NCBI GenBank assembly: GCA_902783795.1
Contig: CACZSO010000184.1
Span: forward strand, 1 to 14,558
From: an uncultured Eubacteriales bacterium
Lineage (GTDB): Bacteria; Bacillota; Clostridia; Lachnospirales; Lachnospiraceae
DNA length: 14,558 nt
Direction: 5' to 3'
Made by a program: the position numbers and the translations under genes. Within the stretch, counting starts at the first letter, position 1; every line of letters starts with the position of its first letter. The notes below the pieces were generated by a model that had not been told where the DNA came from, did not search any database, and was given only the letters and a program-made list of their open reading frames with translations. Positions 6,901-13,159 of the stretch are shown here, one piece after another.

Positions 6901-8183
6901 AAGACGGGGCGCCGGATGAGCCGCTGATATTTACGGATCATCATACGCAGATCCTGACAGAACTTAGGGATCAGAATAGCCAGTCTCATGCCGGGATCAT
7001 CGCTGAGAGGGAAGTTCTGGAGGATACAGTTTCTTATGAACACGCAAATCCAGGCATGACCTACCAGGTTTACGGAAGGCTGATGGATGAGACGGGAGCA
7101 CCGGTGATCCTGGAAGGGAATCCCGTTATATCCCAGACTGTGACGTTTGTGCCGGAAACAAATGCCGGGATCGTGGAAGAAAAACTGATCTATACAGTGG
7201 ATCCTTTCCAGCTGGCCGGCAGAACAGTGACAGCCTGTACCTACCTGCTCTCTGATACAGGGGATCTGATCATTGCCGAGGAAGACCTGGCCAATGAAGC
7301 ACAGTCCGTCCATTTTGCGGATATTCGAACAGAAGCTGTAGATGAAGAGACAGGAGAGAAGAACGGGACTTACGGAAGGACATCGGCCATTCTGGATACA
7401 GTTGGTCTGACGAACCTGGTACCGGGATATCAATATGTCCTGAAGACACAGGTGATCTATGCCGGTGAAGGAGAAACCGCCCTTTTTTCGGATGGAGAGG
7501 AGCAGGAACTGATTCCCGGAAAGCCTTTGCCGATGGTGCTTCTAGAGGAAAACGGATCACTCATAACAGTGCCTGAAACAGAAGATATCTTTACCGCGGA
7601 GGCAGCGGATATCTCCCGGAACATTACAGCATCTTTCGATACCGGGGATATGATGGATGCGTCTGTTGTAGTCTTTCAGCGGCTGTACCTGAAGAATGAA
7701 AAAGGAGAGTTTCTGGTAAAAGAAGAGGCCGATCTTAATGAAGAAGCACAGATGGTTTCTTATACAGCGGTGCGGAAGATAACGGTCAGGAAGCATATCG
7801 ACAACCAGTATGAACCTTTTGGACAGGCCACCTTTCTTTTTGAGCTTAGCGGTATTTCTAAACGAGGAGCTTATGTCAGACGGACGAAACTGATCACAGT
7901 TAATGGTATGTCTTCAGAGGATGACGCTGTTTTTACCTGGACAGATATCCCTGCAGGGACCTATGTGCTGAAGGAGATCCCCGTACTGAGATACTACCTG
8001 ACAGAGATCACCTGGGAGGATCCTTCAGAGGTGGTGCTGTCGGAAGAAGACACGCTTACCATGCGGATGAAAGCCCTGGTGGACCTTACCCGCCACGATG
8101 CCTCCCTGACCTTTAAAAACCGTTTTCTTCAGTATGAAAAGGAGAGTCACAATGATCATGTCATAAATCATATCGAGGGCTGA
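3963..8183 (+). CDS. Giant secreted multidomain adhesin with Cna-B and VaFE-like domains and no cell-wall anchor
   Basis: 1406 residues. A Sec signal peptide (about 1-31, ending KALA) is followed by an N-terminal region (about 55-345) with glycine/tryptophan patterns like InlB B-repeats (LHVNGGTI, YPNGGYVYD, YVFGGFNT, AVYAQW). An unnamed beta-rich head spans about 350-780, with DRLSFDWTGTRAGT near 635. Two Cna-B/SpaA domains follow (about 783-880 and 881-993), with isopeptide candidates K790/E845/D876 and K887/E947/D992. Next are two T-Q ester-bond (VaFE)-like domains (T999-Q1114 and T1123-Q1263) and a third Cna-B-like domain (about 1272-1390; K1277, E1338, N1386). The last 20 residues are hydrophilic, with no LPxTG or membrane segment. 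AGGAG at 3954-3958 would suit the second ATG (3966) better than 3963. It lies 36 bases after the previous gene, as the last gene of the locus, and presumably is the tip or accessory adhesin held by the fibre. Confidence 0.82.
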   Translation: MMKRKLRLMLWILPLMISLVIAGNRLKALAEESEETEIIPKRADEAEAEADPYVLRIKLHVNGGTITTGTGYPRYRVSQNLVQIKESITASWKNLIIQVPDVEGVYAALPKAADLRVAKTGCYLEDGMTYNTKNNGSGLSVTEGTGGTNGSYTSDARRLNGGDPLTQDTDITLYFRWVFDAVIYPNGGYVYDPDPAAGGYNEPGGHLKEISSYNEVDGSYYLTGLIYNAVYPLRNSPGMATDYMLPFSEASSDSSVVNPGDTEIYGEKDLYYTWYTRDNYVFGGFNTLPDGIAYDGFYRSKYDRTQLLARGSSFLTYGDTQDLGKLPDRDRKTITDQGIAVYAQWRRRTGIETEEVILSETGTPVTIRPSSEEFFQDIDLSDTEIVIPLSKANQETETVDSTHFKWQVKGANLRLVYVGDPYEGYSVNEYPGESPSITLKERAYDLRGNLYDVKITLSNIVNQNQWAGPISDYVTGYQFQASMTRATGVISLYTVTGCSMHVDIQLFDAEGREADRMNTFLLFRDIDMPDSLNKELRNQLRYTVGENGYEIAQYQEALTVPADSIMERNGERVIYVPPVNKNSVIVQEKQTEDGFSVRVGGTEYTGDNASRLGNQVLQPSTYYGSFIYMAYSDRLSFDWTGTRAGTVLFDQPPVYTIESYVVDEDLDLMDREDWGGYITMAQEGPMSYPAHSGAVYRITPFSGEEAVGSHIPGYGDTGLYGYTISHVWISRFIPGETESDGYWSEPELIDVTELNETGETFLPGSYEFRGITTDYRIYVSFKRITIQAEKRDVLTGELLTGAVFSMYRQDAAGEWQYLGDMEDQEDGTHTYIPAFSAAGNSYKIEETSAPPGYTASQEPVFFDLHDSTEFFFTISDEPFRGQVIVTKKDAASGEELPGAGFTVFAYQASAGGFSEEPYAAMTDQGDGTYEASLIYHPENQGWFMIREMQAPVGYENAHETRYVRLTASGQVITKGTGSFEDGAPDEPLIFTDHHTQILTELRDQNSQSHAGIIAEREVLEDTVSYEHANPGMTYQVYGRLMDETGAPVILEGNPVISQTVTFVPETNAGIVEEKLIYTVDPFQLAGRTVTACTYLLSDTGDLIIAEEDLANEAQSVHFADIRTEAVDEETGEKNGTYGRTSAILDTVGLTNLVPGYQYVLKTQVIYAGEGETALFSDGEEQELIPGKPLPMVLLEENGSLITVPETEDIFTAEAADISRNITASFDTGDMMDASVVVFQRLYLKNEKGEFLVKEEADLNEEAQMVSYTAVRKITVRKHIDNQYEPFGQATFLFELSGISKRGAYVRRTKLITVNGMSSEDDAVFTWTDIPAGTYVLKEIPVLRYYLTEITWEDPSEVVLSEEDTLTMRMKALVDLTRHDASLTFKNRFLQYEKESHNDHVINHIEG

Positions 8184-8229
8184 AAAGGGCCTTATCAGAC
8201 GTTTTACAGCGATATTCTGCCATTAGCAC

Positions 8230-8261
8230 TTGCTTTTCCTCATAACTTCTGATAGAGTTAT
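8230..8261 (+). promoter_or_regulatory. Weak candidate promoter with overlapping dyad upstream of the arabinofuranosidase gene
   Basis: TTGCTT (8230-8235), a 17-bp spacer and TAGAGT (8253-8258) make a modest promoter. ATAACT (8242-8247) and AGTTAT (8256-8261) are an inverted repeat overlapping the -10 box, a possible repressor site. I see no intrinsic terminator between the adhesin stop (8183) and here, so read-through from the surface locus is possible. Confidence 0.3.
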
Positions 8262-8288
8262 ACATAGCTTTTTAAGAAACGGAGAAGC

Positions 8289-9782
8289 ATGATGAAAGCA
8301 GAAATAATCGTTGATAAAAACTATATCGTGGGGGAGGTAGACCGGAAGATCTACGGGTCCTTCATCGAGCATCTGGGCAGGGCTGTTTATGAAGGCATCT
8401 ATCAGCCCGGTCAGAAAAGCGCAGACGAGCAGGGCTTCCGTCAGGATGTTATCGACCTGATCAAAGAACTGGGTGTACCTATCGTCCGTTATCCCGGCGG
8501 CAACTTTGTGTCGAACTATCACTGGGAAGACGGCATCGGACCTAAGGAACTCAGGAAAAAACGGATGGAGATCGCCTGGCATGTGGTGGAGACGAATGAG
8601 TTCGGTCTGGACGAATTTGTTTCCTGGGCGGCCAAAGCTGACACAGAAGTGATGATGGCTGTGAATCTGGGCACCGGTTCCATCAGTGAAGCATTGAACC
8701 TGATCGATTACTGCAACATTGAAAAGGGAACGTATTACAGCGACCTGCGCCGCAAAAACGGCCATGAAAAACCACACAACATCAAGACCTGGTGTCTGGG
8801 TAATGAAATGGATGGTCCCTGGCAGACAGGACATAAGACCGCTTATGAATACGGCCGGCTGGCTTCGGAAGTAGGACGGGCATTAAAAGCCGTGGATCCG
8901 GATGTCAGACTGGTGGCCTGCGGAAGTTCCAGCTCCTCCATGGAGACCTTTGCCTCCTGGGAAGCAGAAGTGCTGGACCAGTGTTATGATGAAGCGGATT
9001 ACTTGTCTCTTCACCAGTATTACAGGAACAGTGACCATGATACCCCGGATTTTTTGGCAAGGAACCTGGAGATGGATCAGTTCATCAAGGATGTGGTATC
9101 CATCTGTGATTATGTGAAGGCAAAGAAGCGTTCAAAAAAGACCATGCTGCTATCCTTTGATGAGTGGAACGTATGGTACCATTCCAATGGTATTCCCTTT
9201 GATGCCTGGTCTGAGCATCCCCATCAGCTGGAGGATGTGTATAATATGGAGGATGCGCTGCTGGTGGGCTCTCTCCTCATCACGCTGTTAAAACATGCAG
9301 ACCGTGTGAAAATGGCCTGTCTGGCCCAGCTGGTCAATGTGATCGCGCCTATCATGACATCGGACCAGGGCGCCTGGCGGCAGACCATTTTCTATCCCTT
9401 CCTGGATGCCTCCCGCTACGGGAACGGCACCGTGCTGAACACCATCGTAAAAGTACCGGTCTATGACTCGAAGACCTTTACCGATGTGCCTTATCTGGAC
9501 AGTATCATGGTCATGGATGAAGAGAAAGAAGAGGCCGTGATCTTTGCGGTGAATAAGAATCTGGAAGAGGGGATAGAGTTTTCCTGCGACCTCCGGCAGT
9601 TTAAGGACTACCGGCTGGCGGAACATATCGAGCTCCATCATGAGGATCTGGAGGCTGTGAATACGGAAGCGGATCCTTTCAATGTAGCTCCGGGGAAAAA
9701 TACGGCAACAGTCTTTGACAGCGGCCGTCTGTCCGGGTGTTTCAGAAAGAGCTCCTGGAACGTCATCCGGCTTAAGAAGTGA
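8289..9782 (+). CDS. abfA: Alpha-N-arabinofuranosidase, glycoside hydrolase family 51
   Basis: This enzyme releases terminal alpha-L-arabinofuranosyl residues from arabinan or arabinoxylan oligosaccharides with retention of configuration. The 497 residues have the typical GH51 opening (IYGSFIEHLGRAVY at 21-34 and VRYPGGNFVSNYHWEDGIGP at 66-85). The acid/base site is WCLGNEMDGPWQ (Glu173) and the nucleophile site LSFDEWNVWYH (Glu292). The C-terminal part fits the usual beta domain, and the length is normal for the family. There is no signal peptide, so it acts in the cytoplasm on imported oligosaccharides. GGAG at 8281-8284 is 4 bases from the first ATG and 7 from the second (8292), so the true start may be 8292. 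No transporter or other glycosidase is next to it; the following gene is a serpin only nine bases away. Confidence 0.94.
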   Translation: MMKAEIIVDKNYIVGEVDRKIYGSFIEHLGRAVYEGIYQPGQKSADEQGFRQDVIDLIKELGVPIVRYPGGNFVSNYHWEDGIGPKELRKKRMEIAWHVVETNEFGLDEFVSWAAKADTEVMMAVNLGTGSISEALNLIDYCNIEKGTYYSDLRRKNGHEKPHNIKTWCLGNEMDGPWQTGHKTAYEYGRLASEVGRALKAVDPDVRLVACGSSSSSMETFASWEAEVLDQCYDEADYLSLHQYYRNSDHDTPDFLARNLEMDQFIKDVVSICDYVKAKKRSKKTMLLSFDEWNVWYHSNGIPFDAWSEHPHQLEDVYNMEDALLVGSLLITLLKHADRVKMACLAQLVNVIAPIMTSDQGAWRQTIFYPFLDASRYGNGTVLNTIVKVPVYDSKTFTDVPYLDSIMVMDEEKEEAVIFAVNKNLEEGIEFSCDLRQFKDYRLAEHIELHHEDLEAVNTEADPFNVAPGKNTATVFDSGRLSGCFRKSSWNVIRLKK

Positions 9783-9791
9783 GGTGGGATC

Positions 9792-10892
9792 ATGGATATG
9801 AAAACGTATGCAGCACTGGCTGAATTTGGTACGACTCTTTTTAAACAATGTTTGAGCAAGGAAGAGAATGTATTGATCTCTCCCCTAAGTCTGGCATCGG
9901 CCATGGCCCTTTTACTTAATGGTGCTGATGGCGAAACAAAGGAAGAATTATTGAAATGCCTTGGCGGAGACCAGTCAGAAGAAGATTTCCATGCCTTTTT
10001 CTCCGAGTATGCGAAGAACCTGCCTTCTGATGAGGGGAGTCTTTTGCATCTGGCCAACAGCATCTGGATCAGAAAAGGTATCCGGATCCGCCGGCGCTTC
10101 CGCAAAGCCTGCACCAGTCTGTATCAGGCAAAGGTGACGGCTCTGCCTTTCGATGAAGCAGCGGTCAAGACCATCAATGACTGGGTCAAAGAGAATACGA
10201 AAGACATGATCGACAGTGTCATCGATTCTGCTTCCCCGGAAGCCCCGCTGTACCTGATCAATGCCCTGGCATTTGAAGGCAGCTGGGAAAAGGCCTATGA
10301 AGAGGATCAGAAAGAAGAAGGTACTTTTAAGAATATAGATGGAGAAGAGGAGAAGGGGACTTTCCTGCTCTCAGAAGAGAACCTCTATATAGACACAGAA
10401 AAATGCACCGGATTCGTGAAACCTTACGCCGGGGGGAATTATGCCTTTATGGCACTCCTTCCGCCGGAAAACACGGATTTTGAAGCTTTTACGGCCTCTC
10501 TCTCGGGTCTGGAGCTTATGGTGATGCTGGCTGCTGCCAAAGAGACAAAAGTAGATGCTGTCCTGCCCAGATTCAAGGGCAGCTGGTCAAAGATCATGAA
10601 CGAAGCACTGGTTAACGCCGGCATCAGGAAAGCTTTTTCTTCAGAAGCTGAATTTGACAACATGATCCGTGAAAAGAATGCAGTGGGAGAAGTGATCCAT
10701 AAGACTTTCATCGAAGTGAATGAGGAAGGCACCCGTGCCGGAGCTGTTACAGCAGTGATGATGAAAATGATGGCCCTGCCTCAGGAAAAACCGGAAGTCC
10801 GGCTGGACAGACCCTTCATCTATGCGATCATGGACAGAAGGACCGGCGTACCGCTCTTCTTAGGACAGCTGATCAGGCTGGAAGAAAAATAA
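9792..10892 (+). CDS. Serpin-family serine protease inhibitor
   Basis: Serpins trap serine (or cysteine) proteases through a suicide substrate loop. The 366 residues carry family hallmarks: NVLISPLSLASAMALLLNGA (26-45), YLINALAFEGSWEKAY (154-169), and near the end VRLDRPFIYAIMDRRTGVPLFLGQL (336-360). The hinge EEGTRAGAVTAV (311-322) has Thr at P14 and small residues at P12-P9, as in inhibitory serpins. Counting from E311 as P17 places M327-A328 at the scissile bond (P1-P1'), suggesting an elastase- or chymotrypsin-like target; Lys325 is the only basic alternative. P13 is Arg where Glu is usual. There is no N-terminal signal peptide, although many gut bacterial serpins are exported. GAGGTGGG at 9781-9788 is the ribosome binding site; an alternative ATG lies at 9798. 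It is probably co-transcribed with the GH51 gene. Confidence 0.93.
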   Translation: MDMKTYAALAEFGTTLFKQCLSKEENVLISPLSLASAMALLLNGADGETKEELLKCLGGDQSEEDFHAFFSEYAKNLPSDEGSLLHLANSIWIRKGIRIRRRFRKACTSLYQAKVTALPFDEAAVKTINDWVKENTKDMIDSVIDSASPEAPLYLINALAFEGSWEKAYEEDQKEEGTFKNIDGEEEKGTFLLSEENLYIDTEKCTGFVKPYAGGNYAFMALLPPENTDFEAFTASLSGLELMVMLAAAKETKVDAVLPRFKGSWSKIMNEALVNAGIRKAFSSEAEFDNMIREKNAVGEVIHKTFIEVNEEGTRAGAVTAVMMKMMALPQEKPEVRLDRPFIYAIMDRRTGVPLFLGQLIRLEEK

Positions 10893-10913
10893 GCCTTAAC
10901 TTCATAATTCAGC

Positions 10914-10948
10914 AAAAACAGGCCCCGGAGATCCGTATCTCCGGGGCC
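10914..10948 (-). terminator. Intrinsic terminator between convergent genes
   Basis: GGCCCCGGAGAT (10921-10932) and ATCTCCGGGGCC (10937-10948) form a perfect 12-bp GC-rich stem with a 4-base loop. On the minus strand a run of five U follows (10918-10914), so it ends the symporter transcript. On the plus strand only a weak T-rich stretch follows, but the stem can still stop the serpin transcript, so it probably works both ways. Confidence 0.88.
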
Positions 10949-10955
10949 GTCTGTA

Positions 10956-12476
10956 TTATCTCTTTTCGTCTGAACCTTCCATAATATCTTTCTTGAATTC
11001 TTCATTCAGATCAGGATAGGCTGAGAGCATGGGTTCTATCTTTTTGCCGTTCTTCCTCTCATAATAGTTCTTCGTCAGTTTGACTACTGTGCCGCTTAAG
11101 ATGATCAGGCCGATCAAGTTGGGGATAGCCATCAGGCCATTAGCCGTATCGGAGATAGCCCAGGCCAGCGAAGTATTTGTCACTGCTGCGAAGATGATGA
11201 GCAGGATGAAAAGGACCTTGAATATCATGACCGCGATCTTCCGGCCTTTTTCACCCAGCCACTGGAAGAAAAATTCCGTAGCCTTTTCACCATAATAAGA
11301 CCAGGCTACGATGGTAGTGAAAGCGAACAGGGGCAGGATGATGGAAAAAGCGATGGTGCCAAAGGTCCCGTAGTTATGAGAGAACATCTGGAGTGCCATC
11401 AGAGTGCCGTTTTCTTCACCGGTGAAAGCATTTACATCCATGGTGGTAAGGAACATCAGTGATGTCAGGGTACAAATGATAAAAGTATCAAAGAAGACTT
11501 CGAAAACGCCCCACAGACCCTGCTTGACGGGCTCACGGGTCTCGGAAGCAGAATGGGCGATGACGGAGGAACCTAAACCGGCTTCATTGGAGAAGACACC
11601 ACGGGCCATACCCTTTCGCACGATGACCATGAAAGTATAGCCAAAGATACCACCGGCTGCTGCCTTGAACTGGAAGGCATATTTAAAGATCATGCCTAAA
11701 GCCTTTGGCAGGTGGTCTATATGGATCAGGATCATGATGATGGAAAGGATCATGAACAGCAGGGACATAAGAGGCACCAGCATGGAAGTGACCTTGCCGA
11801 TACGCTTGATGCCGCCGATGATGATGAGTCCGGTAAAGAAAGCGACCACGATGCCCAGGATCAGCTTCAGCGTATTTTCATTAACAGAGGGCGTCAGGGA
11901 ACCGATGGAGCTGGAAAGGGCGCCGGCGATGGTGTTTGTCTGGACACCGGACATGCCGATGGCAGCCAGCATACAGAAAAGGGCCGCCAGATAACCCAGC
12001 CATTTTAATTTCGCTCCGTTGGCAATGTAGTAGAAAGCACCGCCGGAGAAGTTGCCCGCTTTATCTTTCGTCCTGTAATAAAGACCCAGGATATTTTCAG
12101 AATAGTTGGTGACCATGCCGAAGAAGGCACATACCCACATCCAGAAGACTGCGCCGGGGCCGCCGGTGATGATGGCGGTCACCACGCCGACGATATTGCC
12201 GGTGCCTACGGTACCGGATATGGCGGCGGAGAAGGCTTCAAACTGGGAAATGGATATGGCGCCCTTATCGGCCTCTCTTTTCTTTCCCAGAGATTTGATG
12301 GTGGGGATGATGGTGGTCTTCCAGGAATCTCCGAACTTACGGAGCTGGAGGAATTTGGTCCGGATGCTTAAGACGATGCCGGCGCCTAAGATCAGGATGA
12401 TGGCCGGCCAGCCCCAGACGATGTTGTTCAGGAAATCATTGACTTTCGTAATTCCGTTGATAATGCTTTCCCACAT
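10956..12476 (-). CDS. Alanine/glycine:cation symporter (AGCS) family transporter
   Basis: An integral membrane transporter that imports small neutral amino acids (alanine, glycine) with sodium or protons. The 506-residue protein has many hydrophobic segments and the family signatures SGTVGTGNIVG (87-97) and GGPGAVFWMW (105-114), followed by a GVFSNEAGLGSSVIAHSA motif in the middle. The length is normal. I took the ATG at 12476 (MWESIING) because all longer in-frame readings run through the riboswitch terminator. The ribosome binding site, read on the minus strand as GAAGGGAG (12496-12489), is 12 bases away, somewhat long. A tandem glycine riboswitch in its leader points to glycine as a substrate. 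Leader control is by transcription termination. Confidence 0.94.
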   Translation of the reverse strand: MWESIINGITKVNDFLNNIVWGWPAIILILGAGIVLSIRTKFLQLRKFGDSWKTTIIPTIKSLGKKREADKGAISISQFEAFSAAISGTVGTGNIVGVVTAIITGGPGAVFWMWVCAFFGMVTNYSENILGLYYRTKDKAGNFSGGAFYYIANGAKLKWLGYLAALFCMLAAIGMSGVQTNTIAGALSSSIGSLTPSVNENTLKLILGIVVAFFTGLIIIGGIKRIGKVTSMLVPLMSLLFMILSIIMILIHIDHLPKALGMIFKYAFQFKAAAGGIFGYTFMVIVRKGMARGVFSNEAGLGSSVIAHSASETREPVKQGLWGVFEVFFDTFIICTLTSLMFLTTMDVNAFTGEENGTLMALQMFSHNYGTFGTIAFSIILPLFAFTTIVAWSYYGEKATEFFFQWLGEKGRKIAVMIFKVLFILLIIFAAVTNTSLAWAISDTANGLMAIPNLIGLIILSGTVVKLTKNYYERKNGKKIEPMLSAYPDLNEEFKKDIMEGSDEKR

Positions 12477-12528
12477 GGTGTGAAGTTGCTCCCTTCTTTC
12501 AGTATAGAACGCAAAGCAAAGAGCCGGA

Positions 12529-12566
12529 GCAAAAAGAAAAAGGACATACGTGAAAACGTATATCCT
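12529..12566 (-). terminator. Riboswitch expression-platform terminator
   Basis: On the minus strand AGGATATACGT (12566-12556) pairs with ACGTATGTCCT (12551-12541) through 11 positions with one G-U wobble and a 4-base loop, followed at once by TTTTCTTTTT (12540-12531). It lies between the glycine aptamers and the symporter start, in the position of a riboswitch-controlled terminator. Confidence 0.88.
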
Positions 12567-12614
12567 CAGAACATAAAGGAAGCGGACGCATAAAAAATGC
12601 ATTCCACAGTCGTT

Positions 12615-12771
12615 TTCCGTCCTTTTGCCTGAGAGATTTAGCCTTTCGGCCTTGCACCTTCGGCACCTGCTTTACGCAGGCTTCTCCGGAATGCTGTCCC
12701 CCTGCAGTCTTCCCGTAAACGGACCTGAGAGTGTTACTCCTTCGGTGCGGTAAAGACCGTCTTTTCTGCAG
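12615..12771 (-). promoter_or_regulatory. Tandem glycine riboswitch (two aptamers)
   Basis: Read on the minus strand. Aptamer I spans about 12771-12702: CTGCAG arms at both ends, the core CACCGAAGGAGTAA, then CTCTCAGGTCC. Aptamer II spans about 12691-12615: P1 TTCCG/CGGAA, GGAGA with TCTCT, a CCTGC-loop-GCAGG hairpin, the core GTGCCGAAGGTGCAA, a GCC-GAAA-GGC hairpin and CTCTCAGGCAAAAGGAC. These are the conserved elements of the glycine (gcvT-type) class, with the usual short linker between aptamers. The terminator downstream makes it a transcriptional switch. GGACG (12622-12618), which overlaps the P1 3' strand, can also pair with CGTCC (12588-12584), a possible alternative fold. Whether glycine turns the gene on or off cannot be read with certainty. 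Confidence 0.93.
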
Positions 12772-12796
12772 GTTTCAACCAGCCGCTGCTTTAGCG

Positions 12797-12825
12797 ATTA
12801 CATAGATATAGCACAAGCAGTACAA
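12797..12825 (-). promoter_or_regulatory. Candidate promoter for the riboswitch-symporter transcript
   Basis: Read on the minus strand, TTGTAC (12825-12820), a 17-bp spacer and TGTAAT (12802-12797) lie just upstream of the first aptamer. An overlapping alternative is TTGCTT (12833-12828) with extended -10 TGCTATATC (12813-12805). A lone AACTGTT element at 12832-12838 adjoins these sites and resembles the marR array motif. Confidence 0.5.
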
Positions 12826-12840
12826 AAAAGCAACTGTTTT

Positions 12841-13031
12841 CAGCATAAAAAGATCTTATGAAAAGAAAAAACGTCGTTTTCACGAAAGAATCCGGGAATC
12901 ACAGATGATTTTCGTCATGATTACCGTTAAAGAAAAGAAAAACATAGATAAATCAAAAAGAAAAGCCCGTTTTTACACAAAAATCAACCCAAAAACTCAT
13001 CCTTAAACTGTTTCAAAAGCCCATTCCGGCC
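12841..13031 (+). other. AT-rich intergenic spacer between divergent units
   Basis: No ORF with a ribosome binding site is seen on either strand. Visible structures are AAAACG-T-CGTTTT (12868-12880), an imperfect hairpin with ATGA/TCAT arms around 12907-12920, and one AACTGTT element at 13006-13012 that belongs in sequence to the marR array. The remainder is purine-rich on the plus strand. Confidence 0.5.
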
Positions 13032-13137
13032 AACAGTTCACGAAAAAAACAGTTGACTTTTAAATGATTCACGATAGAATTGTTTATGACTGAACAGTTT
13101 ATGCTTGAAATGTTTGTGGATAAACAGTTTGGCTAAA
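13032..13137 (+). repeat. Array of AACAGTT-like elements with 15-bp period over the marR promoter
   Basis: AACAGTT occurs exactly at 13032, 13048, 13093 and 13123, with degenerate copies AATGATT (13063), AATTGTT (13078) and AAATGTT (13108). From 13048 the starts are spaced exactly 15 bp: 13048, 13063, 13078, 13093, 13108, 13123; the first copy is 16 bp upstream. Units extend beyond the core, with an approximate consensus AACAGTTTATGNNTG. AAC-N-GTT is a small palindrome. The array covers the -35 and -10 boxes and most of the leader. It is most likely a multi-site operator for the MarR protein encoded next. Confidence 0.75.
13053..13080 (+). promoter_or_regulatory. Promoter of the marR-ABC operon
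   Basis: TTGACT (13053-13058), a 16-bp spacer and TAGAAT (13075-13080) each differ from consensus by one base. The -35 box shares two bases with the AACAGTT element at 13048-13054, and the -10 box overlaps the one at 13078. A bound regulator would therefore block polymerase directly. Confidence 0.75.
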
Positions 13138-13159
13138 AACAAACCTGCGGAGGATGCCT

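Noticed and set aside
6687..7433. 248-residue open frame on the minus strand inside the adhesin gene
   Set aside because: It is antisense to clear Cna-B/VaFE coding sequence, has no ribosome binding site and shows no domain pattern.
8223..8834. 203-residue open frame on the minus strand over the start of the GH51 gene
   Set aside because: It is a complementary shadow of a well-conserved enzyme gene and also covers its upstream region; there is no supporting signal.
12477..12602. 42-residue N-terminal extension of the symporter from an ATG at 12602 (minus strand)
   Set aside because: It would translate the riboswitch terminator and its U tract; the family start MWESIING with a ribosome binding site lies at 12476.
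13032..13137. The 15-bp array as a CRISPR
   Set aside because: Units are too short and degenerate, have no unique spacers, and sit over a promoter with no cas genes nearby.
13154..13159. MarR start at ATG 13154
   Set aside because: It directly abuts the GGAGG site with no spacing; ATG 13160 has a 6-base spacing.
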